Notes under the pieces: generated by a model
Databases searched by the model: none
Told to the model about the DNA's origin: nothing
What the model saw: the letters and a program-made list of their open reading frames with translations, nothing else
Made by a program: the position numbers and the translations under genes
Origin: Spirosoma sp. SC4-14
GTDB taxonomy: Bacteria > Bacteroidota > Bacteroidia > Cytophagales > Spirosomataceae
Direction of reading: 5' to 3'
Assembly: GCF_037201965.1 (NCBI RefSeq)
Contig: NZ_CP147518.1
Location: 5,387,001 to 5,451,000, forward strand
Length of the DNA stretch: 64,000 bases
In this document: piece by piece, positions 17,675 through 26,509 of the stretch
How positions within the stretch are numbered: the stretch's first letter is position 1
Layout: every line of letters begins with the position of its first letter

Positions 17675-17712
17675 AAAGCCGACCAGTAAGCTACGGAGCA
17701 TTAACGGTCGGC
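17673..17712 (-). terminator. Terminator for the lipoprotein gene at 17.7-18.4 kb
   Basis: GCCGACC (17678-17684) and GGTCGGC (17706-17712) are perfect complements with a 21-nt loop. Read on the minus strand the stem is followed by TTTTTAA, so it suits the minus-strand gene ending at 17736. Confidence 0.6.
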
Positions 17713-17735
17713 CTGTTCGTTGAGTAAATCAGAAA

Positions 17736-18443
17736 TTAGTTGATAGTCACCTTGATCTGACTATAGTAGAGTGTCGTTAATCCTTCAAAACCAGAGTCTG
17801 TTCCAACCAGTAACCACAGTTCGCCTTTGTCGTTACTACGAGCCGTAAACGGTTTTTCGGCATTCGATCGCGTAATGAGTTTATAGGTTTCGGGCTGGTC
17901 GTCGCCAATCCCTACGTTTCCGAGCAGAATAGCGTCTTTGCCATCGTTATTCTGGGTGCCTTTGTCGATGTTGAGCGAATAAAACTCATTCTGCTTTTCT
18001 TTCATGGGTTCAACACCCGTAGCGCCTGCTTTTACCCAGACACTACCACCCGGCGAACCGCCAATACCCATCGAATTGGTTGAGTATTTCGAGGCCAGTT
18101 CAATATCGAATACCAGCGAATAGTCTTTGTTAGGCTGGAGGCCGGTCACTTTTTTCTTCAGAAACATAAACGCGTCATCGCTGCGGTTCATGCTTTCGAG
18201 CATCAGCGATTGGCGGGTTGTGTCGAGCGGAGCAGGCAAACCGGTTCGGGCCGATTTAAACCGCATACTGGTGTCCTGCGCAACGCCATAATCCGAAATG
18301 TCGGCTATCCAGCCATCCTGGCCCTGCTGAAAATTAGATTGATACGGTAGTCCTGGTTGTGATGAAATGTCATTGTCTTTGCAAGCGGATAAAGTCAATA
18401 AACTGCCCGTAAGAACGGTCATTACCATTAACGTTGATTTCAT
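17736..18443 (-). CDS. Lipoprotein of unknown function, likely carbohydrate-binding-like fold
   Basis: 235 residues from ATG 18443 (MKSTLMVMTVLTGSLLTLSAC), a clear lipoprotein signal with lipobox LSAC. The frame extends upstream to 18518, but that would bury the signal peptide. The mature domain (LPYQSNFQQGQDGWIADISD, KKKVTGLQPNKDYSLVFDIE, LWLLVGTDSGFEGLTTLYYS) resembles a jelly-roll/galactose-binding-like fold by pattern. No catalytic residues are recognised. A DoxX gene lies 71 bp upstream in the same orientation. Confidence 0.75.
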   Translation of the reverse strand: MKSTLMVMTVLTGSLLTLSACKDNDISSQPGLPYQSNFQQGQDGWIADISDYGVAQDTSMRFKSARTGLPAPLDTTRQSLMLESMNRSDDAFMFLKKKVTGLQPNKDYSLVFDIELASKYSTNSMGIGGSPGGSVWVKAGATGVEPMKEKQNEFYSLNIDKGTQNNDGKDAILLGNVGIGDDQPETYKLITRSNAEKPFTARSNDKGELWLLVGTDSGFEGLTTLYYSQIKVTIN

Positions 18444-18514
18444 TATGAACTCGATTTGTTTCCCATACTGATTCGGCCGGTAGCACAAGCGTTGGAAAAT
18501 AAATCGAAAAAAAA

Positions 18515-18904
18515 TCAACGATGCCTACTGCGGCTACTGCTATCGAGTCCGCGCAACGCCATATAAAACGCTATGACATAGATCATTTGGTTGGCAGCTC
18601 CGCCCCAGTCTTCTTTCAGGGTTGTGCCAAATAATAACAGAGCGATAATGGCACCACCCAATGCATACCCCCAACGGATAAATTGACCACCGAGCAGAAT
18701 CATAAGGCCACAGGTAAGCTCTAGAAAGGGGAGCGTATACAGAAAGGCATTGGTCAGGATAGTTGGCAGAATGGTAGTGGAAAATCCCGCTCCGGTTTTT
18801 GAGACAAACGTTGTCAGTTTAGGAATCCGGACAAGCCCATGCATGAGCATATTGATACCCAGCCCGATACGAATGACCAACTGGGCCAATTGATTGTTAG
18901 ACAT
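18515..18904 (-). CDS. DoxX-family small membrane protein
   Basis: 129 residues with four predicted TM segments. The start NNQLAQLVIRIGLGINMLMH and the segment LPFLELTCGLMILLGGQFIRWGYALGG fit the DoxX/DoxD-like superfamily, whose members are small quinone- or redox-associated membrane proteins, often of unknown role. The C-terminus is basic (SSSRSRHR). It is probably co-transcribed with the downstream lipoprotein gene. Confidence 0.82.
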   Translation of the reverse strand: MSNNQLAQLVIRIGLGINMLMHGLVRIPKLTTFVSKTGAGFSTTILPTILTNAFLYTLPFLELTCGLMILLGGQFIRWGYALGGAIIALLLFGTTLKEDWGGAANQMIYVIAFYMALRGLDSSSRSRHR

Positions 18905-19074
18905 ACTGTTGAAATAGAATGAGCAATGAACTCAGTACTGAACCCTGGTCAATTGTTATTGGGAAAGGCAAATTGACTACACCAACAACAATTAATCAAA
19001 GCAGGCCATGAGAACAGTAGAAACATAATGATGACTTCCGACAAAGATAATAGCCAGCGTTCGTTACTTATTGC

Positions 19075-19323
19075 TCATTCTTCTTCCTCGTCAGCATTAC
19101 CCTCTTCAACGGTTTCCTCCGCCAGCAGGTCGTCATTTATCCCAACAGAGTCGATGCCATCGACCTCTGCTTTTTCGGGCTCTGGCCCCTGCATTCTGGC
19201 CGGGTTCATGTAATTGGCCTGGGGTATGCCTGCATTGGCTTCTTCGCTCTGTGCCAGTAGCTGCACGACACCCTGATTGTCGTCGTCGGCCGGGTTATAA
19301 TTTTTATTGTCGTCTGAGTTCAT
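19075..19323 (-). CDS. Acidic mini-protein, second of a tandem pair
   Basis: 82 residues, no recognised family. It begins MNSDDNKNYNPADDDNQGVV and ends in an acidic tail (ETVEEGNADEEEE). No hydrophobic segment, signal peptide or cysteine; it should be largely disordered and strongly negatively charged. It starts 14 bp after the stop of another acidic small protein, so the two form an operon. Function unknown. Confidence 0.6.
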   Translation of the reverse strand: MNSDDNKNYNPADDDNQGVVQLLAQSEEANAGIPQANYMNPARMQGPEPEKAEVDGIDSVGINDDLLAEETVEEGNADEEEE

Positions 19324-19337
19324 GGTCGTGCGTTAGC

Positions 19338-19595
19338 TTATACTCCACCCGATCGTGTAACGTGTCCGCCCAGCGCATAGTTATCATCCTGATGATGATC
19401 GTGTTCGCCGGTAGGATCGCCGTCTTCATCCACAGGCTCGTCATAGAGTTCTTCGTTCTCGACAACTTCTTCCTCGTCATCACCGTCTTCAATAGCCGCC
19501 CCGCTCTGATTGCGAACGTTATTGGGATCGACACGGCCAATACGCGAGCCAATCAGCTCTATATCATCGTACATTGGGTTCATTACCATAGTCAT
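19338..19595 (-). CDS. Acidic mini-protein, first of a tandem pair
   Basis: 85 residues from ATG 19595 (MTMVMNPMYDDIELIGSRIG). No family recognised. The N-terminal third is mixed polar; the middle is a run of Asp and Glu (EDGDDEEEVVENEELYDEP), then a His/Asp-rich patch (GEHDHHQDDNY) and a Gly/Thr-rich end. The frame also reads upstream to 19631 with no better start. The TATGTTTC -7-like box and a perfect palindrome lie just upstream. Confidence 0.6.
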   Translation of the reverse strand: MTMVMNPMYDDIELIGSRIGRVDPNNVRNQSGAAIEDGDDEEEVVENEELYDEPVDEDGDPTGEHDHHQDDNYALGGHVTRSGGV

Positions 19596-19616
19596 AGTTG
19601 TTGGGTTTTGACTTAT

Positions 19617-19641
19617 GAAACATAAACCCATAGCCTATGGG
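19617..19641 (-). promoter_or_regulatory. Perfect 15-nt palindrome next to a -7-like box, upstream of the acidic gene pair
   Basis: CCCATAG-C-CTATGGG (19627-19641) is a perfect dyad with 7-bp arms. Immediately downstream on the minus strand is TATGTTTC (19624-19617), one mismatch from TAnnTTTG. The dyad would sit between the -33 and -7 positions, a good place for an operator. The divergent alpha/beta hydrolase gene starts 126 bp away. Confidence 0.4.
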
Positions 19642-19766
19642 AAAGGTTAAACTTATTCCGTTATTTGCTTTCCAGAATACGGGTCAACAAGCATCAGGCA
19701 TTGATCATTTGCCTTTGTTAAGAGACGAAATTCCAATGACTTTTGACCAATTAACCAATACTACCG

Positions 19767-20561
19767 ATGAAGTCTACGTTTGCTCTGCTTTGTGTTTTAT
19801 TTTCTGTTGCGGTATACGGCCAGGCCAGCCGGGAGCCGTTGTTCACCTCGTTCGATGGCACCAAAATTCATTACGACATTATTGGTGAGGGCAAACCGGT
19901 TGTATTGCTGCATGGCTTTATCAGTACCAGCGAAAGCTGGAAACGCTCGGCTACCCGGCAGGCACTGGCCGATGCGGGCTTCAAAGTAATCACACTCGAT
20001 CTGCGCGGTAATGGACTCTCCGACAAACCTCACTCGGCCGAAGCCTACCGCGACAATGCCGAATTGAAAGATGTGATGGCACTAATGAAGCTTTTGAATC
20101 TGAAGCATTACGATGTGGTTGGCTATTCGCGCGGGGCGATTCTGACGGCAAAATTGCTAACGATGGACAACCAGATTGATCGGGCCGTAATGGGCGGCAT
20201 CAGTGTCGATTTCTCAGACCCGAACTGGATTCGGCGTAAGAATTTTCATGAAGCACTGATCAAACCAGGTAGTCATCCCGAATTGCAGGGCGCTATCGAC
20301 TATGCCAAAAAGTCGGGAGCCGACACCGTCGTGCTGGCTCGTTTGCAGGAGTTCCAGCCTGTTACGACCCGTGCGGAACTAGCCCATATCAACATACCCG
20401 TACTTGTTGTCAATGGCGACAAAGACATGGACAATGGCGACCCTAAGACATTGGTCGATGCCATTCCAGGCTCTCGGCTGGTTATTGTTCCGGGCGATCA
20501 CGGCGGAGCCATGCGCACACCGGAGTTCGCCCAGGCCGTAGTAGCGTTTTTGAAGCAGTAG
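19767..20561 (+). CDS. Exported alpha/beta-hydrolase
   Basis: 264 residues with a signal peptide (about 1-18, VAVYGQ). Oxyanion/strand-turn VVLLHGFISTSESW, nucleophile elbow GYSRGA with Ser121, acid in LVVNGDKDMDNGD and base His in VPGDHGGAM near residue 249: a complete serine-hydrolase triad. LDLRGNGLSDKPHS is typical of esterases, epoxide hydrolases and haloperoxidase-like enzymes of this fold; the substrate is not predictable. Nothing nearby gives a pathway. Confidence 0.88.
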   Translation: MKSTFALLCVLFSVAVYGQASREPLFTSFDGTKIHYDIIGEGKPVVLLHGFISTSESWKRSATRQALADAGFKVITLDLRGNGLSDKPHSAEAYRDNAELKDVMALMKLLNLKHYDVVGYSRGAILTAKLLTMDNQIDRAVMGGISVDFSDPNWIRRKNFHEALIKPGSHPELQGAIDYAKKSGADTVVLARLQEFQPVTTRAELAHINIPVLVVNGDKDMDNGDPKTLVDAIPGSRLVIVPGDHGGAMRTPEFAQAVVAFLKQ

Positions 20562-20640
20562 CGAATTGTCTAGCCTTAATATGTGCATAACATAGAGTCA
20601 GCGATTTGCTTTTACCTTTACTTTACCTAACCTCATTGGT

Positions 20641-23040
20641 ATGCGCTTCCTCTCTGCAACTCTTCTACTCATCTGCTTTCGCCTGACGGTTCTGGCACAA
20701 ACACAGCAAACAGCCTCACGGCTCACGCTGCCCAATGGCTGGAGCCTCACCCCTATTGGCCGCTCGTTGCCACTGGGCGATTTACCGCTCAATCTGGCGG
20801 TTTCGCCAAATGGTAAACGACTGGCCGTTACAAATAATGGACAAAGCACGCAGTCCATACAACTGATCGACCTGTCGGCCGAAAAGGTGCTGAATGAAGT
20901 GGAGATTGCCAAATCGTGGGTGGGTTTACGTTTTACCCCCGATGGCAAAAAATTACTGGCTTCGGGTGGCAATGATAACCGTATTCTAATCTACGATGTT
21001 TCGGGCGATCGGCTCGTAAAATCCGATTCGATTGTACTGGGCAAACCCTGGCCTAACCGAATTTCGGTTGCAGGAATTGAAACCGACAAAAGCGGTGCTA
21101 CTGTTTATGCCGTAACAAAAGACGATAGTAGCCTGTATGTCTGCGACCTGGCAACAAAGCAGGTTCAACACCGGGTCAAGCTACCTGCCGAAGCCTATAC
21201 CTGCCTTCGCTCACCCGCCACAGGCGACTTGTTTATTACGGTTTGGGGGGGCGACAAAGTCCTGATCTACGATCCGAAGCAGCAAGCAATAACGGGTGAA
21301 ATCAACACAGGGAGCCGCCCAAACGATCTGATATTTTCGCGTAATGGCAAGCTGTTGTTTGTGGCCAATGCTAACGAAAACTCGGTATCGGTCATTGACG
21401 TAAAAACCCGCAAAGTACTGGAAACGGTCACTACGGCACTTTACCCCGACGCTCCGGCTGGCAGTACCCCTAATGGTCTGGCCCTGTCCAGCGATCAAAA
21501 ATCGTTGCTCGTGGCTAATGCCGACAATAACTGTCTGGCCGTTTTCGATGTATCGAAACCAGGCCTTAGCCGGTCATTGGGGTTCATTCCGACCGGCTGG
21601 TATCCAACGGCCGTGAAAGTTGTTGGCAAAAAAGTAGTGGTAGCCAATGGCAAAGGTTTTTCATCGAAAGCCAATCCGAAAGGACCCAGCCCCTACAAAC
21701 GGCGCGAGAGTGACACCGAATACATTGGCGGGCTTTTCAAAGGCACCTTATCGCTATTCGACCTGCCCAAAGCAACGGAATTGAACAGTTTGTCGAAGTT
21801 GGTTTATCAGAATACACCGTATACGAAAGACAAGGAAAAACTGGCCGTTGGTGAGCCGAATAACCCAATTCCCAAACGGGTAGGCGAAAAATCGCCACAG
21901 ATCAAGTATGTATTCTACATCATTAAAGAAAACCGCACCTACGATCAGGTGTTTGGCGATATGGCAGGCGGCAACGGCGATACGTCACTCTGCCTGTTTC
22001 CCGAAAAAGTAACGCCCAATCAACATGCACTGGCCCGTGAGTTTGTGCTGCTCGACAACTTCTATGTCGATGCCGAAGTTAGTGCCGATGGGCATAACTG
22101 GTCGACGGCGGCCTATGCCAACGATTACGTAGAAAAAACCTGGCCAACCAGCTACGGTGGTCGCGGTGGCACGTACGATTATGAAGGAAGCCGCCCAATT
22201 GCTTTTCCCAAAAAAGGATTCATCTGGGATTATTGCCAGCGAGCAGGCATTCGATACCGCAGTTACGGCGAATTTGAAGCCTATTCGAGACGCAAGGGCT
22301 CGGCACTCGACGGTCGGTTCGCGACTAACTACCCTGATTATGATTTGAAGATCAAAGACATCGACCGGGTAGAAATCTGGAAAAAAGATATCGACTCACT
22401 GATTGCTGCTAATGCTGTACCCAACTTTAGCAGCATCCGGCTGGGCAACAACCATACCAGCGGTGCCCGAATTGGCGCGCCAACACCAGCCGCTCACGTA
22501 GCCGACAACGATCTGGCGCTGGGTCGGCTGGTAGAGCACCTGTCGAAAAGCCCGATCTGGAAAGAATCGGCGGTGTTCGTGCTGGAAGACGATGCACAAA
22601 ATGGCGCCGACCATGTTGATGCGCATCGGTCGCCCGCCCTCGTTATCAGCCCCTACACCAAACGCAAGCATGTTGAACACACCATGTATTCAACTTCGGG
22701 TATGCTGCGGACAATGGAGTTGATTCTGGGTTTACCCCCCATGAGCCAGTACGACGCGGCCGCTACACCTATGTTTGCCTGTTTTACCAGCACGCCAACG
22801 CTCACACCCTACATTCACAAACCAGCCAACGTTGATCTGGAAGCCAAAAATACGGCCATGAACGAATCGGCTCGGCAATCGGAAAAACTCGATCTGCGCT
22901 ATGCCGATAAAATTGACGATCGGCTATTCAACGAAATTATCTGGAAAGCCGTCAAAGGTGAACAATCGGTTATGCCCGCTCCCAAACGGGGTGCTTTTTT
23001 GCAGGTTGCCGAAGCCGATGATGACGATGACGATAAGTAA
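20641..23040 (+). CDS. Exported YVTN beta-propeller protein with phosphoesterase (AcpA-like) domain
   Basis: 799 residues with a signal peptide (about 1-19). Residues 30-350 form a YVTN-type propeller: NLAVSPNGKRLAVTNNG, LRFTPDGKKLLASGGND, DLIFSRNGKLLFVANANENS and GLALSSDQKSLLVANADN. Residues ~420-750 are a phosphoesterase-family (alkaline phosphatase-like) domain with YVFYIIKENRTYDQVFGD at its start, VSADGHNWSTAAYANDYVEK in the middle and VFVLEDDAQNGADHVDAHRS (metal ligands Asp/His) near the end. The tail is an Asp run (EADDDDDDK). The combination is known in several phyla, with a presumed exported phosphatase or phospholipase-C-like role. It is monocistronic, with its own terminator 32 bp downstream. 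Confidence 0.9.
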   Translation: MRFLSATLLLICFRLTVLAQTQQTASRLTLPNGWSLTPIGRSLPLGDLPLNLAVSPNGKRLAVTNNGQSTQSIQLIDLSAEKVLNEVEIAKSWVGLRFTPDGKKLLASGGNDNRILIYDVSGDRLVKSDSIVLGKPWPNRISVAGIETDKSGATVYAVTKDDSSLYVCDLATKQVQHRVKLPAEAYTCLRSPATGDLFITVWGGDKVLIYDPKQQAITGEINTGSRPNDLIFSRNGKLLFVANANENSVSVIDVKTRKVLETVTTALYPDAPAGSTPNGLALSSDQKSLLVANADNNCLAVFDVSKPGLSRSLGFIPTGWYPTAVKVVGKKVVVANGKGFSSKANPKGPSPYKRRESDTEYIGGLFKGTLSLFDLPKATELNSLSKLVYQNTPYTKDKEKLAVGEPNNPIPKRVGEKSPQIKYVFYIIKENRTYDQVFGDMAGGNGDTSLCLFPEKVTPNQHALAREFVLLDNFYVDAEVSADGHNWSTAAYANDYVEKTWPTSYGGRGGTYDYEGSRPIAFPKKGFIWDYCQRAGIRYRSYGEFEAYSRRKGSALDGRFATNYPDYDLKIKDIDRVEIWKKDIDSLIAANAVPNFSSIRLGNNHTSGARIGAPTPAAHVADNDLALGRLVEHLSKSPIWKESAVFVLEDDAQNGADHVDAHRSPALVISPYTKRKHVEHTMYSTSGMLRTMELILGLPPMSQYDAAATPMFACFTSTPTLTPYIHKPANVDLEAKNTAMNESARQSEKLDLRYADKIDDRLFNEIIWKAVKGEQSVMPAPKRGAFLQVAEADDDDDDK

Positions 23041-23071
23041 ATGACTGCTTTAGCAATACGCTTACTGCAAC

Positions 23072-23107
23072 AAAAAAGCCTGACCGAAACTTTCGGCCAG
23101 GCTTTTT
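23072..23107. terminator. Bidirectional terminator after the phosphoesterase gene
   Basis: AAAAAGCCTG pairs with CAGGCTTTTT, and CCGAAA pairs with TTTCGG inside it with one mismatch between. A and T tracts lie on both sides. It is placed between convergent genes. Confidence 0.85.
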
Positions 23108-23124
23108 ACTGTTGTTTCCAGCAA

Positions 23125-23772
23125 TTACTTCTGGAATGATCCAAACACATAATCCCAGATAGGTGTCGAAACACCGTAGTTGCTCTCTGGGTTTTTATAA
23201 TGGTGTACACTGTGATTAACCCACAGATGTTTGAAGAAATTCTTTGGTGGAGCGTAGGCGTGCACAATAAAATGTACAGCCAGATAGCCCGAATAGCCTA
23301 CCAGAAAACCAGGAAAAAAGGCATAGGCTGCTTCGCCCATAATCAGGAAAAAGAAGCTAAAAAAAGCAGCAGCTACGAAAACGGCTAGAGCTGGTGGCAT
23401 AGCCAGTCGAGTCTTATCTTTAGGGTATTCGTGGTGAACGCCGTGGAATGTATACTGAATTTTGGCTCGCCGGGGGGTCGAAGGTGCTAAATGATACAGG
23501 TAACGGTGCAACACATACTCAAACAGGGTAAATACAAATAAACCAGTAACAAACAAGGCTCCAATAGTACCAGCACCCATGTCGGTATAAGTAAATGCAT
23601 ACCAGCCCAGGAAAACCGAAAGGACTAACCACATTGAAATCGGCACCATAATATGCGTACGCGAAAGTGCTTCCAGTAGTGGATTATCAAATAGTTTTTT
23701 GGTACCGCTGTTTTTGGGTCGGGTTTTTCCATGACCGGCCATTGTTTGTAACCTCTCAGTAGTTGGTTCCAT
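23125..23772 (-). CDS. Fatty acid hydroxylase / sterol desaturase superfamily membrane protein
   Basis: 215 residues with about four TM helices. The eight-histidine di-iron boxes are visible: EYVLHRYLYH, FHGVHHEYP, AVHFIVH and NHSVHHYKNPESNYGVS, then TPIWDYVFGSF. The arrangement matches fatty-acid 2-hydroxylase-like proteins in this superfamily more than true sterol desaturases. Bacteroidota make 2- and 3-hydroxylated lipids and sulfonolipids, so acyl hydroxylation is a reasonable role (inference). It is downstream of ndh on the same strand, but with its own TAATTTTG -7 box (23812-23805, minus strand) and a 9-bp dyad upstream. Confidence 0.9.
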   Translation of the reverse strand: MEPTTERLQTMAGHGKTRPKNSGTKKLFDNPLLEALSRTHIMVPISMWLVLSVFLGWYAFTYTDMGAGTIGALFVTGLFVFTLFEYVLHRYLYHLAPSTPRRAKIQYTFHGVHHEYPKDKTRLAMPPALAVFVAAAFFSFFFLIMGEAAYAFFPGFLVGYSGYLAVHFIVHAYAPPKNFFKHLWVNHSVHHYKNPESNYGVSTPIWDYVFGSFQK

Positions 23773-23804
23773 AGAGTTGATACGTTAACAATAAAGTAAT
23801 AGTG

Positions 23805-23861
23805 CAAAATTACAACGAAAAATGAGACCGTCAGTACAGATAGTAAACTGATTTTACTATC
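23805..23861 (-). promoter_or_regulatory. Promoter and 9-bp dyad upstream of the hydroxylase gene
   Basis: On the minus strand TAATTTTG (23812-23805) matches TAnnTTTG exactly, 32 bp before the ATG; no TTG is obvious at -33. Farther upstream GATAGTAAA (23839-23847) and TTTACTATC (23853-23861) form a perfect 9-bp inverted repeat with a 5-nt centre, starting 4 bp after the end of ndh. The dyad could be an operator or the 3' hairpin of ndh; no T-run follows it. Confidence 0.42.
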
Positions 23862-23865
23862 TTAA

Positions 23866-25203
23866 TTATGTTTTACTAACCTCCAACTGGTCGGAAAGTT
23901 TCTCCTGCATGGCCATCATATTTCCTTTTGGTAGTTTAGGCTTGATAATTAATCGCAGGGAATTACTGTAAGTCAGGTAATTAAACATCCAGTTTAGAAA
24001 AATTGCCAATCGGTTTTTTACGCCGACAATTGCCATCAGGTGTACAAACAACCACGTAAGCCAGGCAAAAAATCCCTGAAATTTTAAAAATGGCAAATCC
24101 ACAACGGCCAATCCACGACCCACGGTTGCCATTGTTCCCAGATCGCGATAAGTAAATTCCTGCATGGATTCCCCCCGAACCAGATGCCTAAGGTTTTTGG
24201 CCAGATGCTTCCCCTGCTGAATGGCAGGCTGCGCTATTTGCGGATGTCCATTCGGCCATTTTTCTTCGGCCATCAGTGCCACATCGCCAATGGCGAAGAT
24301 GTCGGTAAATCCCTGTACCTGACTATAGCGATTGACCAGCACGCGCCCTCCCCGGCCAAGCACCTCGGCGGGTAACCCTGCCAGTGGATTGGCCTTCACA
24401 CCAGCCGCCCAGATCAGGTTGTTGGTGCGGAGCGTTGAGCCATCATTCATGGTAACGATACGGCCGTCGAAATCTTTTACCCGCGTATTGAGCCGAACAT
24501 TAACACCGAGTTCTTTCAGATAAGCCAGCGAATGCTCCTGCGACTGTACCGACATAGGCCCCAACACTTCTCCACCCGACTCGATGAGGTAAATATCCAT
24601 CATCTTAAAGTCGAGTTCCGGATAGTCTTTCGGCAGCACCGTACGGCGCATTTCGGCCAGCGTTCCGCATAATTCTACACCGGTTGGCCCACCACCAACA
24701 ACAACAACATCCATCAGCCCTTCTTTTTCGTCTTCGGTTTCGACACTTAGCGCATCTTCGAAGTTTTGTAGCATCCGGTTACGCAGGGCAATTGCTTCGG
24801 CTACCGACTTCATCGGGAGCGCTTTTTCAATAATATTCTGCTGATTGAAAAAATTAGTGTCGGCACCGGTAGCCATTACGAGGTAATCGTAGGTAATCGG
24901 CCCTAGTTCGGTATCGACCGTTTTATCGGCCGGGCGTACGCCTGTTACGCTGGTTACCCGAATATGGACATTTTTACAATTTCCAAACACCGCCCGCAGC
25001 GGAAACAAAATGGAGTTGGCTTCGAGCCCGGCCGTGGCAACCTGGTAGTAGAGTGGCTGAAACTCATGGTAATTTTGCTTGTTGATGAGCACTACCTGAA
25101 ATTCTTTTTTCCGGGATAGTATTCGAGCCAGTTTCAGGCCACCAAACCCTGCACCAACAATTACTACGCGTGTCCGATCTGTTTGGGGTATGTTTGGATT
25201 CAT
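23866..25203 (-). CDS. ndh: Type II NADH:quinone oxidoreductase
   Basis: 445 residues. FAD-binding GAGFGGLKLARIL at 18-30; the NDH-2 motif YHEFQPLYYQVATAGLE; the second Rossmann motif VVVVGGGPTGVELCGTLAEM for NADH; DIFAIGDVA near 300; and PQIAQPAIQQGKH, where a quinone-site AQxAxQ-type motif is found. The C-terminal amphipathic membrane-anchoring helices include FFAWLTWLFVHLMAIVGVKN. It is a non-proton-pumping entry of electrons from NADH into the quinone pool, peripheral on the inner membrane. bshA lies 124 bp upstream on the same strand, with an inverted repeat between. Confidence 0.93.
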   Translation of the reverse strand: MNPNIPQTDRTRVVIVGAGFGGLKLARILSRKKEFQVVLINKQNYHEFQPLYYQVATAGLEANSILFPLRAVFGNCKNVHIRVTSVTGVRPADKTVDTELGPITYDYLVMATGADTNFFNQQNIIEKALPMKSVAEAIALRNRMLQNFEDALSVETEDEKEGLMDVVVVGGGPTGVELCGTLAEMRRTVLPKDYPELDFKMMDIYLIESGGEVLGPMSVQSQEHSLAYLKELGVNVRLNTRVKDFDGRIVTMNDGSTLRTNNLIWAAGVKANPLAGLPAEVLGRGGRVLVNRYSQVQGFTDIFAIGDVALMAEEKWPNGHPQIAQPAIQQGKHLAKNLRHLVRGESMQEFTYRDLGTMATVGRGLAVVDLPFLKFQGFFAWLTWLFVHLMAIVGVKNRLAIFLNWMFNYLTYSNSLRLIIKPKLPKGNMMAMQEKLSDQLEVSKT

Positions 25204-25238
25204 ATTCTCAATTTCTCATTGAATAACGATTGGCTGGT

Positions 25239-25323
25239 TCGTCATTGGGCATTCGTCATTTGAACTTAGTTTTTTGAACACTCATGGTGCGTTCCAATGA
25301 CAAACCTCCAATGACCAATGACT
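25239..25323. repeat. GTCATT-word inverted repeat between bshA and ndh
   Basis: TTCGTCATTGGGCATTCGTC at 25239 onward is mirrored by CCAATGACAAACCTCC and ATGACCAATGAC at 25294-25322. The same kinds of words make up the intergenic repeats at 3.4, 27.6 and 28.4 kb. It could act as a 3' hairpin of the bshA transcript. Confidence 0.5.
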
Positions 25324-25327
25324 AGTA

Positions 25328-26464
25328 TTACACATCGTTCATAACGCCTTGCAATACGCGCTCATAATAAGCTTCGTAGAGTGGCAAGATACGCGATAAC
25401 TCGAATTCTTTAGCTCTTGCCAGCGCGTTTTCCTTAAACTGAGGCAAATGCTCGTCGTCTAATACATACAACGCATTTTTAACCATATCGTCTACATCGC
25501 CTACCGGACTCAGAAAACCCGTTACTCCCTGTATATTCAGTTCGGGTAAGCCACCAACATTTGACGTTATCAACGGAACCTCACAGGCCATTGCCTCCAG
25601 CGCGGCCAGTCCAAAGCTTTCGTTTTCGGATGGCATAATGAACAAATCGGCTACCGACAGTACTTCTTCCACGGCATCGAGTTTGCCCAGGAACCGCACC
25701 TGATCGTAGATACCCAGATCGCGCACAAGTCGCTCAATACGAGCCCGTTCGGGCCCATCGCCTACGAGCAGCAACTTGGCGGGAATTTTCTCCTGAACAT
25801 GGTAAAAGACCATAACGGCATCGTCGATTCGTTTCACCCGACGGAAGTTTGACGTATGCACGATTAGTTTCTCGCCATTGGGGCAAATCGCCTTCTTGAA
25901 ATGCTCTTTCTGCTGCCGCTGGAAACGGGTCAGATCGATGAAATTAGGAATAACTTCTATATCGCGATGGATATTAAAATGAGCGTAGGTGTCCTGCCGC
26001 AGGTTTTCAGAAACAGCCGTAACCCCATCCGACTCGTTGATACTGAACGTAACCACCGGTTCATACGAAGCATCTTTCCCGACAAGTGTAATATCGGTAC
26101 CGTGCAGAGTGGTTACAACGGGCACAATTTTCCCCTGCGAACGCAGAATCATTTTGGCCATATACGCTGCCGATGCGTGCGGAATGGCATAATGCACATG
26201 CAAAAGATCGACGTTTTCGTTGGTTACCACATTGACCATTTCGCTGGCCAGCGCCGACTCATAGGGGGCATACTGAAAGAGAGGGTACGATGGAATATTT
26301 ACTTCGTGGTAAAAAACGTTTTCATTAAAAAAGTCTAGCCTGGGTGGTTGCTGATATGTGATAAAGTGGATCTGGTGGCCATTTTTTGCCAGCGCTTTAC
26401 CGAGTTCGGTGGCGACAACGCCACTGCCCCCAAAGGTTGGGTAGCATACAATACCGATTTTCAT
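25328..26464 (-). CDS. bshA: N-acetyl-alpha-D-glucosaminyl L-malate synthase (bacillithiol biosynthesis)
   Basis: 378 residues, a GT4 retaining glycosyltransferase. The start MKIGIVCYPTFGGSGVVATE, HVHYAIPHASAAYMA, TTLHGTDITLVG, VIPNFIDLTRF and the nucleotide-sugar site PSENESFGLAALEAMACEVP follow the BshA pattern closely. It joins GlcNAc from UDP-GlcNAc to L-malate, the first step of bacillithiol, the low-molecular-weight thiol of Firmicutes and many Bacteroidota. bshB and bshC are not in the window. It has a good TTTG-N18-TATGTTTG promoter and a 12-bp palindrome at the predicted transcription start. Confidence 0.93.
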   Translation of the reverse strand: MKIGIVCYPTFGGSGVVATELGKALAKNGHQIHFITYQQPPRLDFFNENVFYHEVNIPSYPLFQYAPYESALASEMVNVVTNENVDLLHVHYAIPHASAAYMAKMILRSQGKIVPVVTTLHGTDITLVGKDASYEPVVTFSINESDGVTAVSENLRQDTYAHFNIHRDIEVIPNFIDLTRFQRQQKEHFKKAICPNGEKLIVHTSNFRRVKRIDDAVMVFYHVQEKIPAKLLLVGDGPERARIERLVRDLGIYDQVRFLGKLDAVEEVLSVADLFIMPSENESFGLAALEAMACEVPLITSNVGGLPELNIQGVTGFLSPVGDVDDMVKNALYVLDDEHLPQFKENALARAKEFELSRILPLYEAYYERVLQGVMNDV

Positions 26465-26494
26465 GAAATAAATCCCCTATAGGCAGGGAACGGT

Positions 26495-26506
26495 TTGTTC
26501 GAACAA
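26495..26506 (-). promoter_or_regulatory. Perfect 12-bp palindrome at the bshA transcription start (candidate operator)
   Basis: TTGTTCGAACAA is fully self-complementary and lies 4 nt after the -7 box of bshA, where the start point is expected. The half-site TTGTTCG also occurs at the -33 element on the same strand. Its position suits a repressor. Confidence 0.4.
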
Positions 26507-26509
26507 CAC

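Noticed and set aside
23125..23772. Sterol desaturase acting on sterols
   Set aside because: The His-box pattern fits fatty-acid hydroxylases of the same superfamily better; no sterol genes nearby.
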